DNA from: Spirochaetales bacterium
Lineage (GTDB): Bacteria > Spirochaetota > Spirochaetia > SZUA-6 > DRHE01
Length of the DNA stretch: 5,727 bases
Assembly: GCA_011049745.1 (NCBI GenBank)
Contig: DRHE01000377.1
Span: 1 to 5,727 of the forward strand
Direction of reading: 5' to 3'
A program made the translations under genes and the position numbers. Position 1 is the stretch's first letter, and each line of letters opens with the position of its first letter. Positions 1 to 5,727 of this stretch are shown one piece after another. Under the pieces are notes generated by a model. That model was given only the letters and a program-made list of their open reading frames with translations. It was not told the DNA's origin and searched no databases.

Positions 1-95
1 GCAGCAGGCCCGGCCTCCTCAGCCGATAAGCTTCCGAAAGAAAGAACCAGGAAAATAAAAAGCATGACCAGTAAAATATTGTTATTTCTTTTCAT
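1..95 (-). CDS. Exported protein of unknown function, N-terminus only (Sec signal peptide)
   Basis: Only the first 31 codons are in the window; the gene runs off the left edge. Translation from the ATG at 95 gives a textbook Sec signal peptide: a basic N-region (K2, R3), a hydrophobic core at about residues 7-20 (ILLVMLFIFLVLSF), then a small-residue cleavage region ending S-L-S-A at residue 25, followed by acidic EE. There is no cysteine after the core, so it is not a lipoprotein. The mature protein is not visible and no function can be given. No strong Shine-Dalgarno precedes the ATG. AT-rich DNA just upstream holds TATTAT/TATAGA-like -10 candidates but no good -35. It lies 105 bases beyond the hsdS stop and is probably a separate transcription unit unrelated to the R-M locus. 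Confidence 0.7.
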   Translation of the reverse strand, partial: MKRNNNILLVMLFIFLVLSFGSLSAEEAGPA

Positions 96-200
96 AATAT
101 TACTATTCTATAATAAAAGTTCTAAAAAAGCAATTTGCAGCCTGGATCCTGATCAATTACTACAATAAATTACAATTCAATTTTCGGCATACTGAAACCC

Positions 201-737
201 CTATTTTTTGACTCTTACCCTTCCGTTTAATAAAATTTGCCTTAAACCCTGTTTAATTTCATCTAGCTTTTTTTTATAGTCGAGTTCTTTTTCAATATCA
301 TTATCGATAACGGCCAGTATGGTGGCCATCTTTTTTTGTTCGGACAGAGTATGCAATTGCTGCATGATCCCCCTTTTTAGTTGGTCTTTCTTTTTAATAA
401 TCTCTGCTTTATTTTCAATAAGCACATTAAAAGTTGTTAAGATTTCAACTATTTTTCTTTGTTCCGGAAGTGGAGGCAGCGGGATTTTTAATGATCTTAT
501 CTTTTTTTTTGAGTCTTCCTTGAACATATTCCGGCTTCCGGGACATTTAGGTTTTTTTTTATTTAACTTTATACAAAAAAATTGAAACCAATATTCATTC
601 ACCAATGGTGATTGAGTACTACTGCCAACTACGCCACAGATATCTCCGATTTCTCTTACCTCCCAATCAACCGGAATCTCACCGATTTCCGTTTTTTTAA
701 ACTTCCTGTCCGCCTGTAGACTATCTATCTGTTTCAA
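201..737 (-). CDS. hsdS: Type I R-M specificity subunit HsdS, internally deleted remnant
   Basis: HsdS normally carries two target recognition domains (TRDs) of about 150 residues and two conserved helical spacers, about 400 residues in all, and guides HsdM/HsdR to their DNA site. This ORF has 178 residues. Residues 15-50 are a typical TRD1 start (EIGEIPVDWEV..., then GSSTQSPLVNEYW). At about residue 50 it jumps to a TRD end (SLKIPLPPLPEQRKIVEIL, 82-100) and the central helical spacer (to about 128, LKRGIMQQL). It then jumps directly to the distal end of TRD2 (LSEQKKMATIL, 131-141) and the final helical repeat ending NGRVRV. Most of TRD1 and nearly all of TRD2 are therefore missing, yet the frame is open. 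The start is a TTG at 737, with GGGGG about 8 bases upstream; it overlaps the end of the preceding gene by 17 bases. Long A/T runs occur near 502-510 and 552-560. A working specificity subunit is unlikely. A natural single-TRD half-subunit is the alternative, but even one TRD is incomplete. Confidence 0.85.
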   Translation of the reverse strand: MKQIDSLQADRKFKKTEIGEIPVDWEVREIGDICGVVGSSTQSPLVNEYWFQFFCIKLNKKKPKCPGSRNMFKEDSKKKIRSLKIPLPPLPEQRKIVEILTTFNVLIENKAEIIKKKDQLKRGIMQQLHTLSEQKKMATILAVIDNDIEKELDYKKKLDEIKQGLRQILLNGRVRVKK

Positions 738-1773
738 TACTTGCCCCCAATACCTTGCTCATAAAACTCTCAAATTCCTTTTCATAGTAATCCGGCTTTA
801 TATCACTGCCTGGAATTGCCGGTAAATCCAAACCACTTCTTGCAAATACATTACTTATCGTTTCCATGGTTTCGCGTAATTTCGAACTGCGCATGTAATC
901 CGATTTCAAAGTTGCTACTTGATTAAGAACATCCCATGCGCTCTTAAGAGCAGAAAACAGGGCAATCCAATCAAGCCACACCGGAAGCTTTGCTTCATTA
1001 TAATTATCAACTGCAAGAAACTCCCACCATCTCTTTTGCGAAAGCCAGTACTCGATTTTCCTCTTTCCCCTTATCCTGGTTAAAATCAACCCAGATTGGG
1101 CTAGCTCAATTAAGGCATCCTGGACACCTCGCACCGAGATGCCCACTGCACCGGCCACTTCGGCGGGATGACCTGCTTCGTGTGTGAGAAGATAGAGAAC
1201 ACATTCTGATCGCGAACCAATACCGAAAAGGCTCCGCAATAAGAAGCGGATATTACTGTTTGTTGCTGCAATTACCGGTTTTGACATTTTTCGCAATGAA
1301 AACTCTTCCCGCATAAAGCCATATTCTTTAAAAATTCCAGATTGTTTTAATGGTTTGGGTAAAGAAATATTCTCTTTAGAAATAAATAGCGCTTCTCCAT
1401 CAGGTACTATCTCCAGCTTTTTGAAAATGCTTAATGCTTGCCACTTACGCCGACAGCTCAACGACTCGTTGCACAAAAAGGAAGAAACTGAACTCATTAA
1501 ACGTTGTGTGTTTGCCTCTTTTGATTTCAGTATTCCCCGAAGCCTCTGTATATCGATCCACCTTCCATTGATCACCAGCCAATCCAGAATTTCATCGAAT
1601 AACCGCGGTTCATAACGAGTCATTTGAATAGAAAATATGGTTAGGGCCTCTGGGTCGATAACCCAATTATCTTCAGAGTAAGCGCCACCGGCTACGCCTA
1701 ATGATGACCATTGCCTCCAGAGAAAATCCAAAATACTGTCGAGGAAAAACCATCTATATTCGTGCTGCGACAT
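721..1773 (-). CDS. Winged-helix protein paired with a DUF6036-type nucleotidyltransferase
   Basis: This 350-residue cytosolic protein appears complete. Residues about 188-245 form a winged helix: SECVLYLLTHEAGHPAEVAGAV gives the first helices, SVRGVQDALIELAQSG (213-228) the likely recognition helix, and LILTRIRGKRKIEYWL (229-244) the basic wing. The N-terminal 120 residues are rich in Trp and aromatics (RWFFLDSILDFLWRQW near the start; YEPRLFDEILDWL at 54-66) and look like a separate alpha-helical domain I cannot name. From memory, proteins of this kind (about 330-350 residues) often sit next to DUF6036 nucleotidyltransferases. The ATG at 1773 has AGGA 8-11 bases upstream and overlaps the original stop of the nucleotidyltransferase (1754-1756) by 20 bases, so the two were translationally coupled. 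DNA binding is inferred from the fold. The role may be autoregulator or antitoxin, by loose analogy with AbiEi of AbiE systems, but no direct evidence exists here. It is the only unbroken gene in the R-M locus. Confidence 0.72.
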   Translation of the reverse strand: MSQHEYRWFFLDSILDFLWRQWSSLGVAGGAYSEDNWVIDPEALTIFSIQMTRYEPRLFDEILDWLVINGRWIDIQRLRGILKSKEANTQRLMSSVSSFLCNESLSCRRKWQALSIFKKLEIVPDGEALFISKENISLPKPLKQSGIFKEYGFMREEFSLRKMSKPVIAATNSNIRFLLRSLFGIGSRSECVLYLLTHEAGHPAEVAGAVGISVRGVQDALIELAQSGLILTRIRGKRKIEYWLSQKRWWEFLAVDNYNEAKLPVWLDWIALFSALKSAWDVLNQVATLKSDYMRSSKLRETMETISNVFARSGLDLPAIPGSDIKPDYYEKEFESFMSKVLGASIETDR

Positions 1774-2142
1774 CCTGGTATCCTGCTTTTATTAGAAAAT
1801 CCTTTAAGACCAATCTATAACCTTCAGAGGGATCATGAGACATGCTCCAAAATGCAGCTTTCTCCAATTCTCAGGCAGGTTAAAGTCTCTGCCAACCCGT
1901 TCGGCAGCTTCTAAAAGATCAGATGGAAGTGGCTCCGCTTTAGTGAGCAGAATGTTTCCCTGTTTATCTTTTTTTACAAAAGCAATAACATCCACATCCT
2001 GTGTTGTGCGCTTCACAAATCCCAGCACATTTAAAGCAGCTCCGCCGCAAACAACCATCTCCAGCTCATCCACCTCTTTCTCGGCAAGTTGTTCAGAAAG
2101 AGCCTGAAAAACAGCTTCTATTTGTTTTTTCCCGGCAAACAT
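1754..2142 (-). pseudogene. DUF6036-like nucleotidyltransferase, broken by internal deletion and frameshift
   Basis: The ATG at 2142 lies two bases after the hsdM stop, with AAGG about 8 bases upstream. Residues 31-51 carry a nucleotidyltransferase core of the DNA-polymerase-beta/MNT type: VCGGAALNVLGF, then RTTQDVDV with D49 and D51 as the presumed metal ligands. The N-terminal frame runs to LPENW (residues 89-93) and then gives 19 unrelated residues, stopping at 1804. In another frame, from 1870 to a TAG at 1754-1756, the DNA encodes the expected C-terminus of this family (ELEKAAFWSMSHDPSEGY... ending GYQDVAARI). The middle of the protein, which I estimate at 60-80 residues, is gone, and the two halves are out of frame. 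The bases GAATTGG (1864-1870) can be read as the end of ENW or the start of ELE, consistent with a deletion between 7-base repeats. The family assignment is from recalled sequence pattern; the frameshift itself is read directly. The truncated 112-residue product keeps the metal site but loses the rest of the fold. Confidence 0.75.
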
Positions 2143-2144
2143 CT

Positions 2145-3060
2145 TTAAACCTTAAATTTTAATTCTTTCAAATAGTTAAATACTTTGTTCTCAATCTGCT
2201 CATATTTGCTTTTCATTTCTTTAAGCTCATAAATAGTTCTTTGTATATCAATCTGCTCTTCTTCAGTGATATCGATATATCGGGTGATATTCAGATTGTA
2301 GTCATTTTCTCTGATCTCTCCAAGAGAAACCGGACGGCAGTATTTTTCTATTGTGCTTTCCTCTCTATATACCGCAACAATCTTTTCAATATCTTGCCGC
2401 CGTAGTGTATTTTGCTTCTTTCCTTCTTGATAATCATTAGCACCGTATAGAAAAAAGACCTTTCCTCTTCTCTTTTTGGCTTTGTTTTTATTTATAATAA
2501 ATAGACAGGCTGGAATCCCGACGCCATAGAATAATTTTGGGGGTAAACCAATAACTGCTTCAAGAAGATCTTCTTCCAAAATACCTTTTCTGATTTTGCC
2601 TTCAGCACCTCCCCTAAATAAAACCCCATTGGGCAATACGACACCAACCTTACCGCGTGGGTTTACCACAGCAATCATATGCTGCACAAAGGCAAAATCC
2701 CCATGCCCTTTAGGCGGAATACCAAACCTGAAACGTTTATAAGGATCATTCTGCGCACTCTCGTAGCCCCAGTTTATTAGAGAAAAGGGAGGATTGGCTA
2801 TTACAATATCAAATTGCTTTAATTTGCCACCACTCACCAGCTGAGGCTGCCGTAACGTATCGCTTCTCTTAACAATCGCACCTGGCAGACCATGCAGGAG
2901 GAAATTCATCTTGCATATTGCCCAGGTTCCCACATTGATTTCCTGTCCAAACAAGCCAATATTTTTGGGGTTACTACCCTTTGCTTTTAAATGGTAAACC
3001 GATTGAATCAGCAGACTTCCATAGATGGGCTTTTAAGCGTTCTAAATTGGTCTTTTCCAT
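2145..3060 (-). pseudogene. hsdM: Type I R-M DNA methyltransferase HsdM, internally deleted and frameshifted
   Basis: HsdM is the N6-adenine methyltransferase subunit of type I R-M enzymes, usually about 480-530 residues. The original start is the ATG at 3060, with AAAGG placed 8 bases upstream; it gives a typical HsdM N-terminus (MEKTNLERLKAHLWKSAD) but this frame ends at a TAG at 2974-2976. A second frame, open from about 3032, encodes GSLLIQSVYHLKAKGSNPK and then NIGLFGQEINVGTWAICKMN, the stretch around and after motif I, and continues to a TAA at 2145. That part includes catalytic motif IV (DIVIANPPF), the GHGDFAFVQHM segment, VGVVLPNGVLFRGG and an intact C-terminal helical tail. About 190 residues are missing: the N-terminal helical domain and most of the SAM-binding DPxCGSG loop, of which only GS remains. 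The 14 bases at 3007-3020 encode WKSAD in one frame and GSLLI in the other. A frame start at the TTG at 2954 would be an artefact, since it lies inside the conserved FGQE motif. Activity is not expected. hsdM follows radC after 38 bases and abuts the nucleotidyltransferase. Confidence 0.88.
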
Positions 3061-3098
3061 TGAAGCGCCTTTATAATTGAGATTAGTTCAAATAATAA

Positions 3099-3797
3099 CT
3101 ACGTTTCAACCGACTGCATCAACCTGCGGTTAATTATGCTGTGAAATCCATTGGGCGTGATGATGATATGATCCAAAGGCTTTATATCTACGGCACGGCA
3201 GGCGGCAAAGAGCTTTCTTGTTACTTCTAAATCCTGGGTACTGGGGTTCGGATTTCCGCCGGGATGATTATGAACAAATATTATTGCGCTTGCCGCCATG
3301 TCCAGCGCCTTCTTAATAACCTCTCTGGGATATATTACAGCATGGTCTACTGTTCCCACTGCCTGATCTTCAATAATTAATACACTATTCGCCTGATCGA
3401 GATAGAGGATCTTGAAAAATTCGTTTTTTAAATCCCGCATGGAGAAAGCGAGATAATCCATAACATCCTGGGGACTTTCAATACACTCTTTAGCTAAAAC
3501 AATTTCCTCAAACTGTCTTTTGGCCAGCTCAATAAAGGATAAAATTCTGGAAATCTTGGCATCTCCCAGCCCCTTTATCCTTTTCAAATCCGAATATCCG
3601 GCGCTGAATAGGGCTCTTAAGCCCCCGAAGGTTTTCAGCAATTCTCTTGCTAAAGCAACTGCATCCTTTCCGGCAGTGCCACAACCCAGGATAACAGCGA
3701 GCAAACCTGCGTTAGAGACCTTAGCTGGACCCTTATCCAAAAGCAGCTCCCGCGGCCGCTCAGATTTCGGCCAATCTTTGATTGAATTATTTTTCAT
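3099..3797 (-). CDS. radC: RadC family protein (UPF0758; HhH plus JAMM/MPN+ domain)
   Basis: This 232-residue protein has the full family length. The N-terminal part (residues 5-100) is the UPF0758 domain, starting IKDWPKSERPRELLL, with GLLAVILGCGTAGKDAVALA at 31-50 and a helix-hairpin-helix at about 60-92 (GLRALF... RIKGLGDAKISRI). The C-terminal part (about 105-228) is the MPN+ domain with a perfect metal signature H176-x-H178-x7-S186-x-x-D189 (HNHPGGNPNPSTQD), preceded by YPREV with E159. These residues predict a zinc metalloprotease-like site, but the cellular role of RadC is unsettled and the old link to DNA repair was withdrawn. The ATG at 3797 fits the family's start; its Shine-Dalgarno is poor. 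It begins 49 bases after the glycerate kinase stop and ends 38 bases before hsdM, so it may be cotranscribed with both. It is intact, unlike the genes just downstream. RadC paralogues also travel with mobile elements, but the HhH-containing full form is usually chromosomal. Confidence 0.94.
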   Translation of the reverse strand: MKNNSIKDWPKSERPRELLLDKGPAKVSNAGLLAVILGCGTAGKDAVALARELLKTFGGLRALFSAGYSDLKRIKGLGDAKISRILSFIELAKRQFEEIVLAKECIESPQDVMDYLAFSMRDLKNEFFKILYLDQANSVLIIEDQAVGTVDHAVIYPREVIKKALDMAASAIIFVHNHPGGNPNPSTQDLEVTRKLFAACRAVDIKPLDHIIITPNGFHSIINRRLMQSVET

Positions 3798-3835
3798 CTA
3801 TTGATTAATAAACCGGCAGATCTGCTCTATTGATT
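3797..3835. repeat. 10-bp direct repeat flanking a palindrome upstream of radC
   Basis: TCTATTGATT occurs at 3797-3806 and again at 3826-3835, 29 bases apart. The perfect 10-base palindrome GCAGATCTGC (3816-3825) directly abuts the second copy. The first copy overlaps the first base of the radC start codon. The block fills most of the 49-base gap between the glycerate kinase gene and radC. It could be a small operator or mRNA element, or chance in AT-rich DNA. There is no clear promoter here. Confidence 0.35.
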
Positions 3836-3846
3836 TTACTATTTAT

Positions 3847-5211
3847 TCAGCACACAATCATTATCTGTACATCACCGACATTGGTATTGGTGGGGCCGGT
3901 TTTCAAAAGCTGGTTTATTCTATCAAAATAGTTGTAAGAATCATTATCTTTAAGAGAGCTGGTAATATCCGACACTACACTCCCGCCTTCGGGCACTATA
4001 TCCAGAGCGGCAAATGCTCCCGCCGCATCGGTAGGACCGTCATTCCCATCAGTACCGGCAGAGAGGAAATAGATGCCTTCTGCATCTGCAGCATCATTAG
4101 CCAGCTCATACAAAAAGGAAAGGGCCATCTCCTGGTTTCTGCCGCCGAGCCCATTCCCCTGCAGGGTAACTGTAGTCTCACCGCCCGCGATAATGCAGGC
4201 CGGCTTCTGCAGCAGAACTCCGTACTTATTTATATCCCGGCCTATCCCTAAGAAAAACTTGGCAACTTCTCTCGCCTCACCGGTGATCCTTGAGGATAGG
4301 ATCATAGTATTGTATCCCAATTCCTCTGCCCGCTGCCTGGCGGCAGCAAGCGCGGAAAAATTGGTGCCAATTAAAACATTGTGTACTTTTTCAAAAAGGG
4401 GATCATCCGGAGCCGGCGTATCTTCAATATCTCCCTTTGCTCCCAGGGCCAGGATTTGCCCGACACTGGCCGGCAGCTCCCCGGTTAGAGAATATTTCTC
4501 AATTATCCCCAATGCATCTTCATAGCTTGTTTGATCTCCGGTAGTCAGGCCGGAGGCTATAGTATCCAGGCGGTCACCCACAACATCGGAAAGGATCAGG
4601 TTTATCGAAGTGGCCGGATAGATCAACCTGGCCAGGCGGCCCCCCTTGATCGCAGAAATATGCTTGCGAATAGAGTTGATTTCCTGAATTGTGGCGCCGC
4701 AGGCCAGCAGCATATTGGTTACTCTCTGCTTATCCTCAAGGGTTACACCTGCCGCTTCAGTTGCCAGGGGATAGCTTAAGAGAGCCGACCCCCCTCCTGA
4801 AATCAGATTGATAAAGAGGGTCCGTTTATCCGCTTCAGCGCTTAAAGCGGCTATCCTACGGCCCGCTTCAACACTCATTTTATCAGGAACGGGATGCCCC
4901 GCTGTAATCGTTTCAATATATCTTAGATTTTCAGTATGCCCTTTTTTTACCGAGATCAATCCCTTTTTTATTCTGCCGCCAAAGATCTCTTCTACGGCAA
5001 CCGCCATTTTTGCTGTTGCTTTTCCTGCACCCAGGACAATCAGCGAATCATAGTCAGCCAGGTCAAATGACTTTTTATAGGACTCCATTTTTATATGAAG
5101 CTTCTCATCCCTGATAGAAAGATGATCGCGGATAATTGCATAAGGATCAACGCGTTTGACAGCGCTTTCAAAAATACTTCGCAAATGCGAATATACAATT
5201 TTATTTTTCAT
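3847..5211 (-). CDS. Glycerate 2-kinase, MOFRL/DUF4147 family
   Basis: This ATP-dependent kinase converts D-glycerate to 2-phosphoglycerate, feeding sugar-acid or serine/glycerate carbon into lower glycolysis. It has 454 residues from the ATG at 5211, normal for the family. The DUF4147 domain spans about residues 8-240: VLGAGKATAKMA near 59-70 with K64, GHPVPD at 105-110, LISGGGSALL at 137-146, INSIRKHISAIKGGRLA at 178-194 and LSDVVGD at 207-213. The MOFRL domain covers about 333-450: GGETTV at 343-348, GNGLGGRNQE at 352-361, SAGTDGNDGPTDAAGA at 384-399 and GPTNTNVGD near the C-terminus. The segment usually read as SGPT-V/P-D is SGLTTGD here (220-226), a small departure. A TTG at 5214 directly precedes the ATG; the ATG is preferred because AAAGGGAA lies at proper spacing from it. 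It follows the dehydrogenase gene by about 100 bases and has its own likely promoter. Sugar-acid catabolism with the dehydrogenase is an inference from adjacency. Confidence 0.95.
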   Translation of the reverse strand: MKNKIVYSHLRSIFESAVKRVDPYAIIRDHLSIRDEKLHIKMESYKKSFDLADYDSLIVLGAGKATAKMAVAVEEIFGGRIKKGLISVKKGHTENLRYIETITAGHPVPDKMSVEAGRRIAALSAEADKRTLFINLISGGGSALLSYPLATEAAGVTLEDKQRVTNMLLACGATIQEINSIRKHISAIKGGRLARLIYPATSINLILSDVVGDRLDTIASGLTTGDQTSYEDALGIIEKYSLTGELPASVGQILALGAKGDIEDTPAPDDPLFEKVHNVLIGTNFSALAAARQRAEELGYNTMILSSRITGEAREVAKFFLGIGRDINKYGVLLQKPACIIAGGETTVTLQGNGLGGRNQEMALSFLYELANDAADAEGIYFLSAGTDGNDGPTDAAGAFAALDIVPEGGSVVSDITSSLKDNDSYNYFDRINQLLKTGPTNTNVGDVQIMIVC

Positions 5212-5229
5212 CAACGTTCCCTTTCCCTT

Positions 5230-5244
5230 AAGCCTCCCCGGCTT
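5230..5244 (-). other. Small hairpin in the glycerate kinase leader
   Basis: On the minus strand the sequence AAGCC-GGGGA-GGCTT forms a 5-bp stem with a 5-base loop, just upstream of the kinase's ribosome-binding region (AAGGGAAAGGGAA). There is no U-run after it, so it does not look like a terminator for the upstream gene. It may influence initiation or mRNA stability; a 5-bp stem may also be chance. Confidence 0.25.
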
Positions 5245-5259
5245 TTAAAGATGGTTTTC

Positions 5260-5287
5260 AGTATATCTTCCCCGACAGTCGGGTCAA
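5260..5287 (-). promoter_or_regulatory. Sigma70-like promoter with palindromic operator candidate, upstream of glycerate kinase
   Basis: Reading the minus strand, TTGACC (5287-5282, 5 of 6 matches to the -35 consensus) is followed after 16 bases by TATACT (5265-5260, 5 of 6 to the -10). Transcription would start near 5253 and give a leader of about 40 bases before the ATG at 5211. The perfect inverted repeat CCCGACTGTCGGG (5283-5271) overlaps the end of the -35 and most of the spacer, where a repressor would block RNA polymerase. The match is direct; the promoter and operator roles are inferred. The window shows no regulator gene for it. Confidence 0.5.
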
Positions 5288-5310
5288 GAAATAACGCTAC
5301 TATTTGTCTA

Positions 5311-5727
5311 TTATTGTAGCGAAACCGCTTCACCTGTTTCAGATGATCTGTAAGCACATTCAAGAATCCTCATATTCACCAGTCCCTCCTCAGCTCCAGG
5401 GAATGGTGTATCTCTCTCTTCAATCGCGCGGATATATTCTTTCATTTGAAGCGTGTACATGTGTTGATCACAGTGCTCCTCACGTTCCGGGAACTCAGGA
5501 GTAAATATTCCAGCTCTCTCGTTCACAGATAATTTTACATGGGTGGGGAAGAGGCAGGCAAAGCCCTTTGTACCGTAAAGCTTTGTACCGGCTTCAGGAC
5601 CATCCATCTGGGGCTGCCACCATCCGCTTTCAATTACCGAGGTGGTTCTGTTATCCCAGGTGATCATTAGAACACCGGTATCATCAACATCAAAATCCTT
5701 CATATACGTTCCGATTCTTGCATATAC
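5311..5727 (-). CDS. Gfo/Idh/MocA family oxidoreductase, C-terminal part
   Basis: The reading frame is open to the right edge (codons GTA TAT GCA... at 5727), so the N-terminal NAD(P)-binding Rossmann domain lies outside the window and only the last 138 residues are seen. An internal ATG at 5703 is not the start, because the family motif VYARIGTY sits upstream of it in frame. The visible part is the C-terminal substrate-binding alpha/beta domain: VDDTGVLMITWDN, then a segment with ESGWWQPQ, then GTKLYGTKGFACLFP (the usual 'G.KG.' strand), and the closing helical segment MYTLQMKEYIRAIEERDTPFPGAEEGL...ILECAYRSSETGEAVSL. Such enzymes oxidise or reduce sugars, inositols or pseudo-sugars with NAD(P). 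The substrate cannot be told without the N-terminal half. The stop is about 100 bases upstream of the glycerate kinase start, in the same direction, which hints at a shared carbohydrate pathway. Confidence 0.88.
   Translation of the reverse strand, partial: VYARIGTYMKDFDVDDTGVLMITWDNRTTSVIESGWWQPQMDGPEAGTKLYGTKGFACLFPTHVKLSVNERAGIFTPEFPEREEHCDQHMYTLQMKEYIRAIEERDTPFPGAEEGLVNMRILECAYRSSETGEAVSLQ

Noticed and set aside
502..560. Long T-runs as phase-variable tracts in hsdS
   Set aside because: Homopolymers of about 9 exist near 502-510 and 552-560 and could slip, but the frame is open through both and the gene is already missing its recognition domains, so there is no support for phase variation.
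1850..1880. Programmed frameshift joining the two nucleotidyltransferase frames
   Set aside because: A frameshift would not restore the missing central segment, and there is no slippery heptamer with a stem-loop at the junction.
1804..2142. A naturally short 112-residue MNT-like nucleotidyltransferase
   Set aside because: The last 19 residues do not look like protein of this family, while the adjacent frame carries a coherent C-terminal tail ending at 1754.
2145..2954. hsdM as a complete 269-residue gene starting with TTG at 2954
   Set aside because: The TTG lies inside the conserved LFGQE motif, and upstream in-frame DNA encodes further HsdM sequence; the real start is the ATG at 3060 in another frame.
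4073..4525. Plus-strand 150-codon open frame
   Set aside because: It lies wholly antisense within the well-supported glycerate kinase gene and has no recognisable domain; the other plus-strand frames are likewise antisense shadows.
5212..5214. TTG at 5214 as the start of glycerate kinase
   Set aside because: The ATG immediately following it has better codon and spacing to the AAAGGGAA ribosome-binding sequence; the difference is one residue.
5296..5320. GCTAC...GTAGC inverted repeat as a terminator after the dehydrogenase
   Set aside because: The stem is 5 bp with a 15-base loop and overlaps the end of the coding region; only a weak T-rich stretch follows, so it is not convincing.

Overview
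This window comes from a bacterium of moderate GC content. All genes I can support lie on the minus strand, so transcription runs from the right edge to the left edge. The composition and gene families would fit a Clostridia-like or other anaerobic lineage, but nothing here fixes the taxonomy.

Right part (about 3800-5727): metabolic genes. The C-terminal 138 residues of a Gfo/Idh/MocA-type dehydrogenase enter from the right edge. They are followed by a complete MOFRL-family glycerate 2-kinase. Upstream of the kinase is a good sigma70-like promoter (TTGACC, 16 bp, TATACT) whose spacer contains a perfect 13-base inverted repeat, a plausible operator. Next comes a complete RadC-family protein (HhH plus JAMM/MPN+ domain).

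Middle and left part (about 201-3060): a decayed type I restriction-modification (R-M) locus, AT-richer than the right part, in the order hsdM, nucleotidyltransferase, winged-helix protein, hsdS. Three of the four genes have lost their middles while keeping recognisable ends. hsdM keeps its start and first 14-18 codons, then jumps into another frame at motif I of the methyltransferase domain. The DUF6036-like nucleotidyltransferase keeps its GG...DVD core, then jumps frame into its own C-terminal tail. hsdS has lost most of the first target recognition domain and all of the second, but stayed in frame. At the hsdM and nucleotidyltransferase junctions the same bases make sense in both frames (14 bp and 7 bp), the mark expected of deletion between short direct repeats. 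No hsdR is present in the window. The R-M enzyme encoded here should be non-functional.

The only gene of that locus that looks whole is the 350-residue winged-helix protein. Together with the nucleotidyltransferase just upstream it forms a coupled two-gene cassette, which I think is a toxin-antitoxin-like or defence accessory module lodged between hsdM and hsdS. This is the most interesting part of the window. At the left edge only the first 31 codons of a separate gene for an exported protein with a Sec signal peptide are visible.

I see no tRNA, rRNA, CRISPR array, insertion sequence or convincing terminator.
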